A stretch of 64,000 nt of DNA, taken from Sphingobacteriales bacterium. Its GTDB lineage: Bacteria; Bacteroidota; Bacteroidia; Sphingobacteriales; Sphingobacteriaceae. Positions 18,907 to 28,338 of this stretch are shown here, one piece after another; the first letter of the stretch is position 1; every line of letters begins with the position of its first letter. The stretch covers positions 123,321-187,320 of the forward strand of contig JAQBOG010000024.1 of the NCBI GenBank assembly GCA_028288165.1. The letters run 5' to 3'. Below the pieces are notes generated by a model, which worked only from the letters and a program-made list of their open reading frames with translations, had not been told where the DNA came from and ran no database searches. Both the position numbers and the translations under genes were made by a program.

Positions 18907-18988
18907 AACCTTATTAACGGGAAATCTATGTTAAATATATACAAGAAAATCAGTTTGGTCATCATCGTAAGAGTAAACCTAAAAATAT

Positions 18989-18996
18989 TAACTTTG
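18989..18996 (+). promoter_or_regulatory. TAnnTTTG-type -7 element before the cyclophilin gene
   Basis: TAACTTTG is an exact match to TAnnTTTG, 21 bp before the ATG at 19018. This predicts a short leader of about 18 nt. No -33 TTTG lies at the preferred 17-23 bp distance. Confidence 0.55.
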
Positions 18997-19017
18997 CATC
19001 CTTAAAATAACCAAGAA

Positions 19018-19455
19018 ATGAGCAAAGCAATTATAAAAACCGAAAAAGGAGATATGACAGTGCAGTTTTATGATAAAGATGCACCTAAAGCAGTAGCAAA
19101 CTTTTTAAAGCTAGCTAAAAGTGGCTTTTATGATGGAGTTACCTTTCACCGTGTATTACCTGATTTTGTAATTCAAGGAGGTGATCCGACTGGAACAGGA
19201 GCTGGCGGACCAGGTTACACAATTGATTGTGAGTTAACAGGAGATAATCAATATCATGACCGGGGAGTACTTTCTATGGCTCATGCTGGTAGAAACACGG
19301 GAGGGTCACAATTTTTTATCTGTCATAGCCGTAACAATACATCACATTTAGATCGTAATCATACTTGCTTTGGTAAAGTAATTGAAAATGTAGACGTGGT
19401 TGATGCGATCCGTCAGGGTGATAAGATTTTAGGAATTGAAGTTACGGAAGAGTAG
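19018..19455 (+). CDS. peptidyl-prolyl cis-trans isomerase, cyclophilin type
   Basis: The protein has 145 residues and is essentially only the cyclophilin domain. No signal peptide is present, so it should be cytosolic. The active-site blocks are recognisable: [19 protein letters not shown] (with the catalytic Arg), [20 protein letters not shown] and [20 protein letters not shown]. It catalyses proline isomerisation during protein folding. It is a single gene followed by a 230-bp low-complexity repeat tract. Confidence 0.94.
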   Translation: MSKAIIKTEKGDMTVQFYDKDAPKAVANFLKLAKSGFYDGVTFHRVLPDFVIQGGDPTGTGAGGPGYTIDCELTGDNQYHDRGVLSMAHAGRNTGGSQFFICHSRNNTSHLDRNHTCFGKVIENVDVVDAIRQGDKILGIEVTEE

Positions 19456-19686
19456 TTTTGAGATGTTAGATTTGAGATATGAGACGCTTTCACAGGCTTA
19501 TCAGGATCCATATCTAAAACATCTCTGATTTTATCAAAAGTAAATTTTGTTATATTAGTTTGTAGAAGTGCTTTATGAAGTGTATCTCATTTCTCAAATC
19601 TAGAATCAAAGAATATATTAGTTTGAAGATGATTTTATGAGATGTGTATCTCAAATCTCATGTCTCAATACTCAAATCTAAAAAGT
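19456..19686. repeat. low-complexity intergenic repeat tract (TTTGAGAT / CTCAAATCT units)
   Basis: The spacer is built from degenerate copies of AGATTTGAGAT and its reverse complement (for example at 19466-19482, 19585-19602, 19650-19680), plus TCTCAATACTCAAATC near the right end. The same units recur at 57297-57541, and the CAATACT unit is the heptamer of the array at 63861-64000. No gene is supported. A 15-residue N-terminal extension that could be read for the next gene falls in this tract and is rejected. Confidence 0.6.
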
Positions 19687-20211
19687 ATGAATTTAAGAGG
19701 AATAGTATCGGTTTCTGGTAAACCAGGATTGTTTAAGTTGATTGGACAAAACAAATCTGGCTTTATATTAGAGAGCCTTGATGAACAGAAAACTAAAATT
19801 GTGGTAAATATCTCTACTGCAAAAATGGCATCATTAGAAGACATAACTGTTTTTGGTGAAAATGAAGATCTAAGGCTTCTTGATATACTTGAAAAGCTTA
19901 AAGATGTTCAATCTTTGCCAGATGTTAAAAAGGCAGATGGCCAAACCTTGCGTAATTTGTTTTTAGAGGTTGCACCTGAACACGACGTTGAAAAGGTCTA
20001 TGCCTCTGATATTAAGAAAATAATCACTTGGTTTAATATCATAAAAGAACTGCCTTTATTTAATGAGGAAGCTCCCGAGCCTCTAGCTGAAGGAGCCGCA
20101 TCAGCAGCACCTTCATTAGTTGAAGCACCTAAACCTGTTGTTATGGAAAAACCAAAGGCAACAAAGGCTGCGGGTAAAAGCACAACCAGACTTTCCCAAA
20201 AATCAAAGTAA
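19687..20211 (+). CDS. DUF5606 domain-containing protein
   Basis: The protein has 174 residues from the ATG at 19687; this start gives MNLRGIVSVSGKPGLFKLIG, the conserved N-terminus of the family. The first 120 residues are the conserved domain, with NKSGFILESLDEQKTKIVVN, DITVFGENEDLRLLDI and VAPEHDVEKVYASDIKKII. The tail is alanine/proline/lysine-rich and looks disordered. It is cytosolic, with no signal peptide or membrane segment. The family is widespread in Bacteroidota and has no established function that I know of. It appears to be a single gene, and the next genes lie on the opposite strand. Confidence 0.85.
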   Translation: MNLRGIVSVSGKPGLFKLIGQNKSGFILESLDEQKTKIVVNISTAKMASLEDITVFGENEDLRLLDILEKLKDVQSLPDVKKADGQTLRNLFLEVAPEHDVEKVYASDIKKIITWFNIIKELPLFNEEAPEPLAEGAASAAPSLVEAPKPVVMEKPKATKAAGKSTTRLSQKSK

Positions 20212-20281
20212 TTAATAGTGTTATTAATCAGAAAATCCTGGATCCACAAAAGATGCCGGGATTTTTGTTAACATTTATAAC

Positions 20282-20404
20282 TTAAAATAAATACGTGATT
20301 GCTGCACATATAGCAATAGTTAGCAATACCAGTATCCAAAACCTGCGTTGTTCTTTGCCAGGATTTATACCTTTAAAGCGATAGTTACGGGTTTTCAGTG
20401 CCAT
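20282..20404 (-). CDS. small membrane protein of 40 residues downstream of rlmH
   Basis: A 41-codon frame reads MALKTRNYRFKGINPGKEQR and then RFWILVLLTIAICAAITYLF, i.e. a basic, polar N-terminal half and a single hydrophobic helix of about 18 residues at the C-terminus (tail-anchored topology). The start is 18 nt after the rlmH stop on the same strand, so the two are probably co-transcribed. The composition (positively charged half, then a clean transmembrane segment ending at the stop) is unlike random AT-rich sequence. Function is unknown. Confidence 0.6.
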   Translation of the reverse strand: MALKTRNYRFKGINPGKEQRRFWILVLLTIAICAAITYLF

Positions 20405-20422
20405 AGATATAAATTTACGAAA

Positions 20423-20896
20423 TTATTCGTGGTGATAAGGCTCTCCTTTTAAAATTGTAAAGGCTCTATAAATTTGCTCAACAAAAAATAGTCTAATCAT
20501 TTGATGCGAAAAAGTCATTTGTGAAAGTGATATCTTATCATTTGCCCGACCATAAATAGACTTATCAAACCCATACGGGCCACCCACTAAAAATACGAGG
20601 TTTTGGACACCTCCCACCATTTTCTTGTTTAAAAATTGCGAAAAGGCTGTAGACGAAAATTCCAGACCTTTTTCATCTAGCAAAATTAAGAGATCTTGGC
20701 TGCTTATAATTTTGAAAATTAATTCGGCTTCTTTGCTTTTCTGTTGTTCCTGCGAAAGGCTTTTTGTGTTTTTTAATTCAGGAATCTCGATGATCTTAAA
20801 AGGTGCGTAATGCTTTAAACGTTTGGTGTATTTCTCTATACCCTCTAATAAATATTTTTCTTCTGTTTTTCCGATAGTTATTAAGGTAATTTTCAT
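20423..20896 (-). CDS. rlmH: 23S rRNA (pseudouridine1915-N3)-methyltransferase RlmH
   Basis: RlmH methylates pseudouridine 1915 in helix 69 of 23S rRNA with S-adenosylmethionine. The protein has 157 residues, the normal length for this SPOUT family. It begins MKITLITIGKTEEKYLLEGI. The C-terminal knot region contains LVFLVGGPYGFDKSIY and ISLSQMTFSHQMIRLFFVEQ, followed by YRAFTILKGEPYHHE; the terminal YHHE is diagnostic. A 40-residue membrane protein follows in the same direction. Confidence 0.97.
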   Translation of the reverse strand: MKITLITIGKTEEKYLLEGIEKYTKRLKHYAPFKIIEIPELKNTKSLSQEQQKSKEAELIFKIISSQDLLILLDEKGLEFSSTAFSQFLNKKMVGGVQNLVFLVGGPYGFDKSIYGRANDKISLSQMTFSHQMIRLFFVEQIYRAFTILKGEPYHHE

Positions 20897-20927
20897 GTTG
20901 ATTTCAATATCATTTGAAGCATTTTAC

Positions 20928-20967
20928 ATAAAAAAAGCCCTGTTACAATATTAATTGAACAGGGCTT
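20928..20967 (-). terminator. terminator of the aconitase gene
   Basis: AAGCCCTGTT (20935-20944) pairs with AACAGGGCTT (20958-20967). On the minus strand the stem is followed by a run of T (complement of 20930-20936). It lies 66 bp after the aconitase stop and before rlmH. Confidence 0.85.
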
Positions 20968-21033
20968 ATGAATTATGATATTATGTGTCGACTTAAAAGT
21001 GTCTTACGTTGATATATCGAGTGTTTAAGCGAA

Positions 21034-23307
21034 TTAAGCGTTTTGTTGTTGACTTTGGCGGATAATATTTAATGCTCCCCCAGCTTTAAACCACTCAATT
21101 TGCTGCTCGTTGTACGTATGGTTCACGTTAAAAGACTCGCTATTACCATCAGCATGGTGCAATACAATAGTTAAAGGTTGAGCTGGTGCAAATTCATTTA
21201 AACCGACAATGTCAATAACGTCATCTTCTAAAATACGATCGTAATCATTTGTATTGCAAAACGTTAAGGCAAGCATTCCTTGTTTCTTTAGGTTGGTTTC
21301 GTGGATACGAGCAAATGATTTTACAAGTATGGCACGAACGCCTAAATGACGAGGTTCCATGGCTGCATGCTCACGAGATGAACCTTCACCATAGTTTTCG
21401 TCTCCAATAACAATAGAACCTATGCCAGCTGCCTTGTAAGCACGTGCAGTAGCAGGAACAGAACCGTATTCACTATTCAATTGATTTTTTACATTGTCTG
21501 CTTTTTCGTTGAAGAAGTTAGTAGCACCGATCAGCATATTGTTTGAAATGTTATCCAGGTGTCCACGGAATTTCAACCACGGGCCAGCCATTGAAATATG
21601 GTCAGTGGTACATTTACCTTTAGCCTTTATTAAAAGTTTTAAGCCAGTAATGTCTGTTCCTTCCCAAGCTTTAAATGGATCAAGTAATTGCAAACGGGCT
21701 GAGTCAGGATTAACCACAACGCTTACTATACTTCCGTCTTCAGCAGGAGCTTGATATCCAGCGTCTTCAACAGCATAACCTTTTTCCGGTCCTTCAAGTC
21801 CTTGTGGTTCATCCAATTTAACTTGTATGCCGTCTTTATTCAATAACGTGTCGGTAAGTGGATTAAAGCCTAAGTCACCTGCAATAGTCAAGGCCGTAAC
21901 AATTTCTGGAGAAGCAACAAATGCGTGAGTATTTGGGTTTCCGTCATTACGAGCTTTAAAATTACGGTTAAAAGAAGTAAGAATAGAATTTTTACGAGTT
22001 GGGTCGGTACTGTGACGAGCCCATTGACCTATACAAGGTCCACAAGCATTCGCTAAAACGACGCCACCCATGCTCTCGAATGTTTTTAAATAACCATCAC
22101 GTTCAACAGTATATCTAACTAATTCAGATCCAGGAGTGATAGTAAATTCTGCTTTAGCTTGCAAGTTCTTATCTACTGCTTGCTTAGCAATAGATGCAGC
22201 ACGGCTGATGTCTTCGTATGATGAGTTAGTACAAGAACCGATCAGTCCAACTTCTAATTCCTGTGGCCATCCATGCTCACGAACAGCTTCCGCAAATTTA
22301 GAAATAGGCCATGCCATATCAGGAGTGAATGGGCCATTTACATGTGGCTCTAAAGTAGATAGATCAATTTCAATTACTTGATCAAAATAAGTTTGAGGGT
22401 TAGTATAAACTTCCTCATCTCCTGTTAAATGTTCTTTAACCGCATCTGCTAAATTGGCAATATCAGTACGATTGGTTCCTTTTAAGTAATCCGCAATTTT
22501 TTCATCATATCCAAAAACCGAAGTCGTTGCACCGATTTCAGCACCCATGTTACAAATGGTACCTTTACCAGTTGCTGATAAAGAGCGAGCGCCTTCACCA
22601 AAGTACTCAACAATATACCCGGTGCCACCTTTTACGGTTAATATACCGGCAACTTTAAGAATCACATCTTTTGCAGAGGCCCATCCGGATAATTTACCGG
22701 TTAATTTTACTCCAATTAGCTTCGGGAATTTTAGCTCCCAAGCTAAACCTGCCATTACATCACAAGCATCAGCACCACCAACGCCAATAGCGATCATTCC
22801 TAAACCGCCAGCGTTTGGAGTATGAGAGTCAGTTCCAATCATCATGCCACCTGGAAATGCATAATTTTCTAAAACAACCTGGTGAATGATACCTGCACCG
22901 GGTTTCCAGAAACCAATGCCATATTTATTAGATACAGAAGCAAGAAAATCATATACTTCCTTGTTTTGCGTATTAGCTGTAGATAAATCTTCATTAGCTC
23001 CAACTTTGGCTTGAATTAGGTGATCACAATGAACCGTTGAAGGAACAGCCACCGTAGGACGACCAGCTTGCATAAATTGCAATAAGGCCATTTGAGCCGT
23101 TGCATCTTGCATGGCAACTCTGTCTGGGGCAAAGTCCACATAAGTAACACCTCGCTCACGAGCTTCAGTTGCATTACCTTCCCATAAATGGGCGTATAAT
23201 ATCTTTTCAGTTAGTGTAAGTGGCTTGCCAACAATTTCGCGGGCGGCCTCAATGCGGCTTCCATAATTGTCGTAAACCCTTTTGATCATGTCTAAATCAA
23301 ATGCCAT
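21034..23307 (-). CDS. acn: aconitate hydratase (mitochondrial-like type)
   Basis: Aconitase interconverts citrate and isocitrate in the TCA cycle using a [4Fe-4S] cluster. The protein has 757 residues. Three cluster cysteines are visible: [10 protein letters not shown] (one) and [11 protein letters not shown] (two). [39 protein letters not shown] and the C-terminal swivel domain with [19 protein letters not shown] (catalytic Ser-Arg) are intact. Length and motif spacing fit the mitochondrial-type enzyme rather than the longer AcnA or AcnB. The gene is monocistronic, with its own terminator at 20928. The sequence upstream of the start has two direct copies of GTGGGTTTT (minus strand) of unknown meaning. 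Confidence 0.96.
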   Translation of the reverse strand: MAFDLDMIKRVYDNYGSRIEAAREIVGKPLTLTEKILYAHLWEGNATEARERGVTYVDFAPDRVAMQDATAQMALLQFMQAGRPTVAVPSTVHCDHLIQAKVGANEDLSTANTQNKEVYDFLASVSNKYGIGFWKPGAGIIHQVVLENYAFPGGMMIGTDSHTPNAGGLGMIAIGVGGADACDVMAGLAWELKFPKLIGVKLTGKLSGWASAKDVILKVAGILTVKGGTGYIVEYFGEGARSLSATGKGTICNMGAEIGATTSVFGYDEKIADYLKGTNRTDIANLADAVKEHLTGDEEVYTNPQTYFDQVIEIDLSTLEPHVNGPFTPDMAWPISKFAEAVREHGWPQELEVGLIGSCTNSSYEDISRAASIAKQAVDKNLQAKAEFTITPGSELVRYTVERDGYLKTFESMGGVVLANACGPCIGQWARHSTDPTRKNSILTSFNRNFKARNDGNPNTHAFVASPEIVTALTIAGDLGFNPLTDTLLNKDGIQVKLDEPQGLEGPEKGYAVEDAGYQAPAEDGSIVSVVVNPDSARLQLLDPFKAWEGTDITGLKLLIKAKGKCTTDHISMAGPWLKFRGHLDNISNNMLIGATNFFNEKADNVKNQLNSEYGSVPATARAYKAAGIGSIVIGDENYGEGSSREHAAMEPRHLGVRAILVKSFARIHETNLKKQGMLALTFCNTNDYDRILEDDVIDIVGLNEFAPAQPLTIVLHHADGNSESFNVNHTYNEQQIEWFKAGGALNIIRQSQQQNA

Positions 23308-23673
23308 CGTATTGTTTTTGGTTGGAATTAAAGAAATTCTTTAGTATAAGTAATGCGAAGTTACTAAAACCCACTTTAAAAACCCACTTCTATGTAAAAT
23401 CTAGACATAAAAATGTCAAATAGTATTAATTAAGTCATTGCCTTATTTGTTTGATGCTAAATCGGTTTATTCATAAGGGAAACTGGTTGTAATTTGGATA
23501 GTATTTTAAAGTAGGTAATGATTTCTTTACTTTCAAAATCAGTTTTAGTCAGACTGTTAAACTTTTTTAACTTGCGTGGGTGATTATAATAGTATCAGAG
23601 CTGTTAGTCATCTATACCAAACGTCAACTTGCAAAACACTACGAATGTTAGATAGCTAACATTATATAAATAA
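23308..23673. other. 366-bp intergenic region without a recognisable gene
   Basis: The gap lies between the aconitase start and the 3' end of the deacetylase gene, both on the minus strand. I see only a direct repeat of AAAACCCACTT (23367-23389) and AT-rich sequence. It should contain the aconitase promoter, but no TAnnTTTG element on the minus strand is convincing. No RNA structure or open frame stands out. Confidence 0.4.
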
Positions 23674-24285
23674 TTATTTTAAGGATTTAAAAGAGTATCC
23701 TTTCTTACTTAATATCTCCAAGGCCCTTGGCAGAGCATATTCTAATCGTGGCTTTGCTTTTAAACTATCATGAAAGACGATGATCGAACCGTTTTGTGCA
23801 TGATTAATCACGTTTAAAAGACATTTTTCAGGACTTAGCTTAACGTCAAAATCGCCGCTCAATATGTCCCACATAATTATTGAATGGTGCGTATTAATTA
23901 AGGAGTACTGTGATTTCTTTCCTCTGCCATAAGGAGGTCGGAAAAGCGATGAAGGAACTACTTCAGAACAAAGATTTACGTTTTCGATATAAACCTTGTC
24001 ATCTGTATGCCATCCATTTAAATGGTTGTAAGTATGATTTCCAACAGCATGCCCTTCTCCTAAAACTTGTTTAAATATCTCTGGATGTTTTTTAACGTTG
24101 TCTCCTATACAAAAAAAAGTTGCCTTAGCATTAAACTCTCTCAAAGTATTTAATACGAACGGTGTAACAACAGGTATAGGGCCATCGTCAAAAGTCAAAT
24201 AAATAAATTTTTCCGTTCGGCTTTTGTGCCACGTTAACGTTGGGTACAACCATTGAAGCCAGAAAGGAGAAGTTACTAGGTACAT
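23674..24285 (-). CDS. polysaccharide deacetylase family protein (NodB domain)
   Basis: This is a carbohydrate esterase family 4-like enzyme that would remove N-acetyl groups from peptidoglycan or another glycan. The protein has 203 residues. The NodB motifs are present: IYLTFDDGPIP (catalytic Asp and metal Asp), VGNHTYNHLNGW (two metal His), SLFRPPYGRGKK (Arg), and a late VFHDSLKA (His). A short hydrophobic N-terminal stretch (about 1-20) may anchor or export it, though it is not a clean signal peptide. It is a monocistronic gene, divergent from the TolC-like gene. Confidence 0.9.
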   Translation of the reverse strand: MYLVTSPFWLQWLYPTLTWHKSRTEKFIYLTFDDGPIPVVTPFVLNTLREFNAKATFFCIGDNVKKHPEIFKQVLGEGHAVGNHTYNHLNGWHTDDKVYIENVNLCSEVVPSSLFRPPYGRGKKSQYSLINTHHSIIMWDILSGDFDVKLSPEKCLLNVINHAQNGSIIVFHDSLKAKPRLEYALPRALEILSKKGYSFKSLK

Positions 24286-24432
24286 GTTTGTTAATTGCGA
24301 AGATGTTGTAGTTATTTAATGTTGGCACTAATATTACAAAGCTCTTAAATATTAAGTAAATGGCGATTAAATATCTGAAATCATAATTAATTACTATAAT
24401 TTGGCTCTTAAGAATTAAAACATATTCTATAA

Positions 24433-25890
24433 ATGATTAATATCAATCATCATCTAATTGTATATACAAAGAAATTAACTCTTGTAGCTGCATTTGCATT
24501 AGTGGGTTTCCCAAAAGGTATTTATGCTCAAGAAATAATCACTTTAAAGCGTGCTACTGAATTAGTTCTCCAAAATAATTTGCAAATTAAACAGGCGCAA
24601 CTTAGTGAGGCTTTGTCTGATGAGACGTTGAAACAATCTAAACTTGCAATTTATCCTTCACTGAATGCCAGCAACAATTTAAACTTCAATTACGGACGTA
24701 GTATTGATCCTCTGACAAATCAATTTGTTAATCAATCTGTAAATTCAACAAACGGAAACTTGTTTTCAAGTGTAATCCTATTTCAGGGATTTCAAAAATT
24801 AAATCTTATTTCTCAAAATAAATATGAGTTGGAAGCTGATAAGAGCTATGTACAAAAAGTTAAAAATGATTTGTTATTAGCCGTTGTAAATAGTTATTTG
24901 TTAGTGCTAAATAATCAGGACCTCTTAGTGGCGGCAAATCAACAATTATATATTATAAAGCAGCAATTAGATAGGGAACAAAAGTTTTTTGACGTTGGTA
25001 ATAAAACATTGGCCGACCTATCTCAGTCAAAGGCCCAAGTTGCTACTGCCGAACTAAATGTTACTAATGCACAAAATCAGGTAGACATATCATTTCTCAA
25101 TCTTGCTCAGCTGTTAGAACTTGATCCTAACTTACCTTTTCAAGTTGAAAAACCAGTTCTTGATGACGTGAAACAGGGTAATTTGAATTATTCTGCTTCA
25201 GAAATTTTCCAAAAGGCAGTTGCTAATTATCCAGATATAAGATTAGCTGGTTTGCGAAAAAATGCGTTTGGAAAGGCAGTTGACGTTGCTAGGGGTAATT
25301 TGTATCCCAGGTTAATTTTACAGGGGAGTTTAGGAACAGGGTATTCTAATGGCCGGCAGCGACTTTTAGAAAGAAAACCGGATGGAACAAATGTTCCGAT
25401 TGGTTTTGTTGAAAATACTAATCAGGTAGTGGTGACGCCCAATTTTCTAACAACTTTTGAAAAGACACCTTTCCGAGATCAAATAAGTGAGAATTTCAAT
25501 CAATCGTTTGGCTTCGGTCTGAACATCCCACTGTTTAACGGATATTCCGCCCGTTCGTCTATCCGGCGTGCAAAAATTAATTATCAAAACGCAGAAATAA
25601 ACGAGCAAATTGCAAAAAACAATCTAAATAAAACGATCAATCAATCGGTGTTGGATTTACGTGCCGCTGAAAAAAGATACAATTCAGCGCTTTATGCTTT
25701 TCAATCATCCAAAGATGCCTTTAATGTAATTGAGCAACGATATAATGTTGGTTTAGTGAATTCTCTTGATTATAATCAAGCGCAAACTAATTTAAACAAA
25801 GCCCAATTCGATCAAATCCAAGCCAAGTATGATCTGATATTTAGGAGTAAAGTAATTGATTACTACTTGGGAAATCCGCTTTCATTTTAA
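24433..25890 (+). CDS. TolC family outer-membrane efflux protein
   Basis: This is a predicted outer-membrane channel of a tripartite efflux or secretion system. The protein has 485 residues with a signal peptide (about 1-32, ending GIYAQ). Two internally similar halves carry OEP repeats: long helical stretches (for example RATELVLQNNLQIKQAQLSE and NVIEQRYNVGLVNSLDYNQA) separated by barrel strands. The following gene, 19 bp downstream, encodes the periplasmic adaptor. No ABC or RND inner-membrane component is found after them. Confidence 0.92.
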   Translation: MININHHLIVYTKKLTLVAAFALVGFPKGIYAQEIITLKRATELVLQNNLQIKQAQLSEALSDETLKQSKLAIYPSLNASNNLNFNYGRSIDPLTNQFVNQSVNSTNGNLFSSVILFQGFQKLNLISQNKYELEADKSYVQKVKNDLLLAVVNSYLLVLNNQDLLVAANQQLYIIKQQLDREQKFFDVGNKTLADLSQSKAQVATAELNVTNAQNQVDISFLNLAQLLELDPNLPFQVEKPVLDDVKQGNLNYSASEIFQKAVANYPDIRLAGLRKNAFGKAVDVARGNLYPRLILQGSLGTGYSNGRQRLLERKPDGTNVPIGFVENTNQVVVTPNFLTTFEKTPFRDQISENFNQSFGFGLNIPLFNGYSARSSIRRAKINYQNAEINEQIAKNNLNKTINQSVLDLRAAEKRYNSALYAFQSSKDAFNVIEQRYNVGLVNSLDYNQAQTNLNKAQFDQIQAKYDLIFRSKVIDYYLGNPLSF

Positions 25891-25909
25891 TAGCCTTAAT
25901 ATATATAGC

Positions 25910-27262
25910 ATGGCAAAAAAAAATAATACAATAAAATACGTTCTTATAGGAGCAGGAATACTCGTAGCAGTTGCAATTGTTGGTAATAAACTTGGGTGGT
26001 TTGGCAAAGGCGATGTGATACAAGTTGCTACAGAGAAAGCTATTAAAAGAACGATTATAGAAACAGTATCTGCGAGCGGAAAAGTTCAGCCTGAAGTGGA
26101 AGTGAAACTTAGCTCTGAAGTTTCTGGTGAGGTAGTTGTGCTTTCCGTAAAAGAAGGAGATGTAGTTAAGCAGGGGCAGCTGTTATGTAAAGTAAGACCA
26201 GACGTTTTGAAGTCTGGATATGATAGGGCTGTAGCCTCTCTTAATAGCCAACGTGCTAGTTTAGCAAGTTCACAACAACAATTAAAGCAGGCGGAAGCAA
26301 ACTTTGCCAACACCGTAGCCAAATATAAAAGGAATAAGGAGTTATTTGATAAAAAGGTAATTTCAATTTCTGAATTTGATGCTGCTAAAGCCGAATACGA
26401 AAGCGCAAAAGCCAATTTAGAGTCAGTAAAGCAAAACGTTATTGGATCACATTTTGGTGTTGAGCAATCGAATGCGGTTGTTAAAGAAGCCGGTGATAAC
26501 CTTGCTAAAACAACAATTTATGCTCCCGTTGATGGTGTGATCTCTAAATTGTCGGTCGAGTTGGGAGAACGTGTTGTGGGAACCGCTCAAATGGCTGGTA
26601 CGGAAATTATGAGAATTTCCAATTTAAATTCCATGGAAGTGAACGTTGATGTGAACGAAAGCGATATAAATCGGGTTTCATTAAATGACACTTCTATTAT
26701 CGAAGTAGATGCTTTTCAAGGTCAAAAATTTAAAGGAGTTGTAACTGAAATTGCTAGTTCTGCTAGTGTTGTTGGGGCAAGTGCAGATCAGGTTACTAAC
26801 TTTACTGTAAAGGTTAGAATTCTGCCTGAGTCATATCAAAAGTTGTTGCATCGCAATGCTAAAAATTCATCCCCATTTCGTCCGGGACTTTCTGCTACAG
26901 TAGATATTCAGACAGAACGGATTAACGGGTTAACAGTTCCTATACAATCGGTAACCACGCGAGATGAAAAGAACGAAAAGAAGGATTTGTCTAAAGGTAA
27001 GCCAGAAAGTGACGAAGAGGAAAAGCCGAAATCTGATGAACCCATAAAGGAATTTGTATTTGTTTATCAAAATGGAAAAGTAAAGCAAACTTTAGTTACT
27101 ACCGGTATTCAGGATGACAATTATATACAAGTTTTAACAGGCTTAAAGAATAACGACGAAGTTGTATCACAACCCTTTACCGCTATATCTAAAACATTAA
27201 AGGATAGCATGGTAGTAGAAAAAGTTGAAAAAGAGAAACTTTTTTCAAAGGATAAGAAATAA
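25910..27262 (+). CDS. HlyD/MacA-type periplasmic adaptor of an efflux system
   Basis: The adaptor would bridge an inner-membrane transporter and the TolC-like channel. The protein has 450 residues from the ATG at 25910, which gives MAKKNNTIKYVLIGAGILVA; an upstream frame would overlap the TolC gene and lacks family likeness. A membrane anchor (about 9-28) is followed by a lipoyl-like half (VSASGKVQPEVEVKLSSEVS), a coiled-coil hairpin (about 100-175) and the second lipoyl/barrel part (IYAPVDGVISKLSVELGE). A charged, Lys/Glu-rich insertion (about 370-390) interrupts the C-terminal domain. In related genomes a MacB-type ABC transporter usually follows; here the next gene is gpsA, behind a hairpin. 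Confidence 0.92.
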   Translation: MAKKNNTIKYVLIGAGILVAVAIVGNKLGWFGKGDVIQVATEKAIKRTIIETVSASGKVQPEVEVKLSSEVSGEVVVLSVKEGDVVKQGQLLCKVRPDVLKSGYDRAVASLNSQRASLASSQQQLKQAEANFANTVAKYKRNKELFDKKVISISEFDAAKAEYESAKANLESVKQNVIGSHFGVEQSNAVVKEAGDNLAKTTIYAPVDGVISKLSVELGERVVGTAQMAGTEIMRISNLNSMEVNVDVNESDINRVSLNDTSIIEVDAFQGQKFKGVVTEIASSASVVGASADQVTNFTVKVRILPESYQKLLHRNAKNSSPFRPGLSATVDIQTERINGLTVPIQSVTTRDEKNEKKDLSKGKPESDEEEKPKSDEPIKEFVFVYQNGKVKQTLVTTGIQDDNYIQVLTGLKNNDEVVSQPFTAISKTLKDSMVVEKVEKEKLFSKDKK

Positions 27263-27283
27263 AAATTTAAAGAAATCTTAACT

Positions 27284-27330
27284 TGTCCCGGACTTTGAGA
27301 ACTAATTTTCAAAGACGGGACATTTTATTT
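27284..27330 (+). terminator. hairpin with T-rich tail between the adaptor gene and gpsA
   Basis: TGTCCCG (27284-27290) pairs with CGGGACA (27316-27322). Inside, CTTTGA pairs with TCAAAG, and TTTTATTT follows directly, ending at the base before the gpsA ATG (27331). As a terminator it would end the TolC/adaptor operon, leaving gpsA without space for its own leader. Alternatively the hairpin controls gpsA translation. Confidence 0.6.
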
Positions 27331-28338
27331 ATGCCTCAACTTGTAAAAAAGATTGCTGTAATAGGTGGTGGTAGCTGGGCCACGGCTATTGTTAAAATAC
27401 TAAGTGATAATTTAGTTGAAAAAGAAATTTTTTGGTGGATGCGTAGCTTGCCAGCTATTCAACACATTAAAAAGTATAAACATAATCCTTCATATTTAAG
27501 CTCTGTTGAAATTAATCTCCCCGATGATCATTTAAGCGGTGATCTTAAATTTATCATATCGAAGGCAGAATTTATTCTTTTAAATGTTCCAGCTGCTTTT
27601 TTAAAGTTTGCGCTAGAAGGAATTTCATCAGAGGATCTAAAAGGCAAAAAAATTATATCTGCTATTAAAGGAATAGTTCCAGATGATAATTTGATAATAG
27701 GAGAATTTTTAAATAAAACATACAGTATACCACTAAGTGACATTTTAGTAATAAGTGGCCCATGCCATGCCGAAGAGGTAGCTCTTGAAAAGTTGTCTTA
27801 TTTAACCATTGCGTCTGCTGATGCAGCTCTTGCAACTTGTTTTGCAGAAATGCTCAACACCAGATACATTAAAACTAATGTTTCTGACGATATCTACGGT
27901 ACTGAATATGCTGCGGTTCTCAAAAATATCTACGCAATTGCTAGTGGTATTTGCCATGGGGTAGGTTACGGAGATAATTTTCAAGCAGTTCTTATATCCA
28001 ATGCGCTCCGTGAAATAAAGAGGTTTGTGGATGTCGTTCATCCAATAAATAGAGATATCAAAGAATCTGCTTATTTAGGCGATTTGTTAGTGACCGCATA
28101 CTCACAATTCAGCAGAAACAGAACCTTCGGAAATATGGTTGGTAAGGGGTACACTGTAAAATCTGCGCAATTGGAAATGAATATGATTGCAGAGGGATAT
28201 TATGCGGTAAACTGTCTTCATCAAATAAATAAGGTCTACAAAGTTAATATGCCTATTTGTAGGGCTGTTTATGCTATATTGTATGAAAAACATTCCCCTC
28301 ATGTAGAAATGAAGTTACTGTCCGAACAACTTTCATAA
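27331..28338 (+). CDS. gpsA: NAD(P)H-dependent glycerol-3-phosphate dehydrogenase
   Basis: GpsA reduces dihydroxyacetone phosphate to sn-glycerol-3-phosphate for phospholipid synthesis. The protein has 335 residues from the ATG at 27331, giving MPQLVKKIAVIGGGSWATAI with the dinucleotide-binding GGGSWATA at once. A longer frame from 27283 would read through the hairpin and is rejected. Further family blocks are SAIKGIVPDDNLIIGEFL, ISGPCHAEEVALEK (catalytic region), EYAAVLKNIYAIASGICHG (catalytic Lys) and RNRTFGNMVGKGYTVKSAQL. It is cytosolic and separated by a 764-bp regulatory gap from the SusC locus. Confidence 0.94.
   Translation: MPQLVKKIAVIGGGSWATAIVKILSDNLVEKEIFWWMRSLPAIQHIKKYKHNPSYLSSVEINLPDDHLSGDLKFIISKAEFILLNVPAAFLKFALEGISSEDLKGKKIISAIKGIVPDDNLIIGEFLNKTYSIPLSDILVISGPCHAEEVALEKLSYLTIASADAALATCFAEMLNTRYIKTNVSDDIYGTEYAAVLKNIYAIASGICHGVGYGDNFQAVLISNALREIKRFVDVVHPINRDIKESAYLGDLLVTAYSQFSRNRTFGNMVGKGYTVKSAQLEMNMIAEGYYAVNCLHQINKVYKVNMPICRAVYAILYEKHSPHVEMKLLSEQLS

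Noticed and set aside
24322..24338. second sigma-54-like site (TTGGCAC-N5-TTACA) before the TolC-like gene
   Set aside because: The -12 box lacks the most conserved G, and there is no accompanying palindrome, so the match is probably chance.
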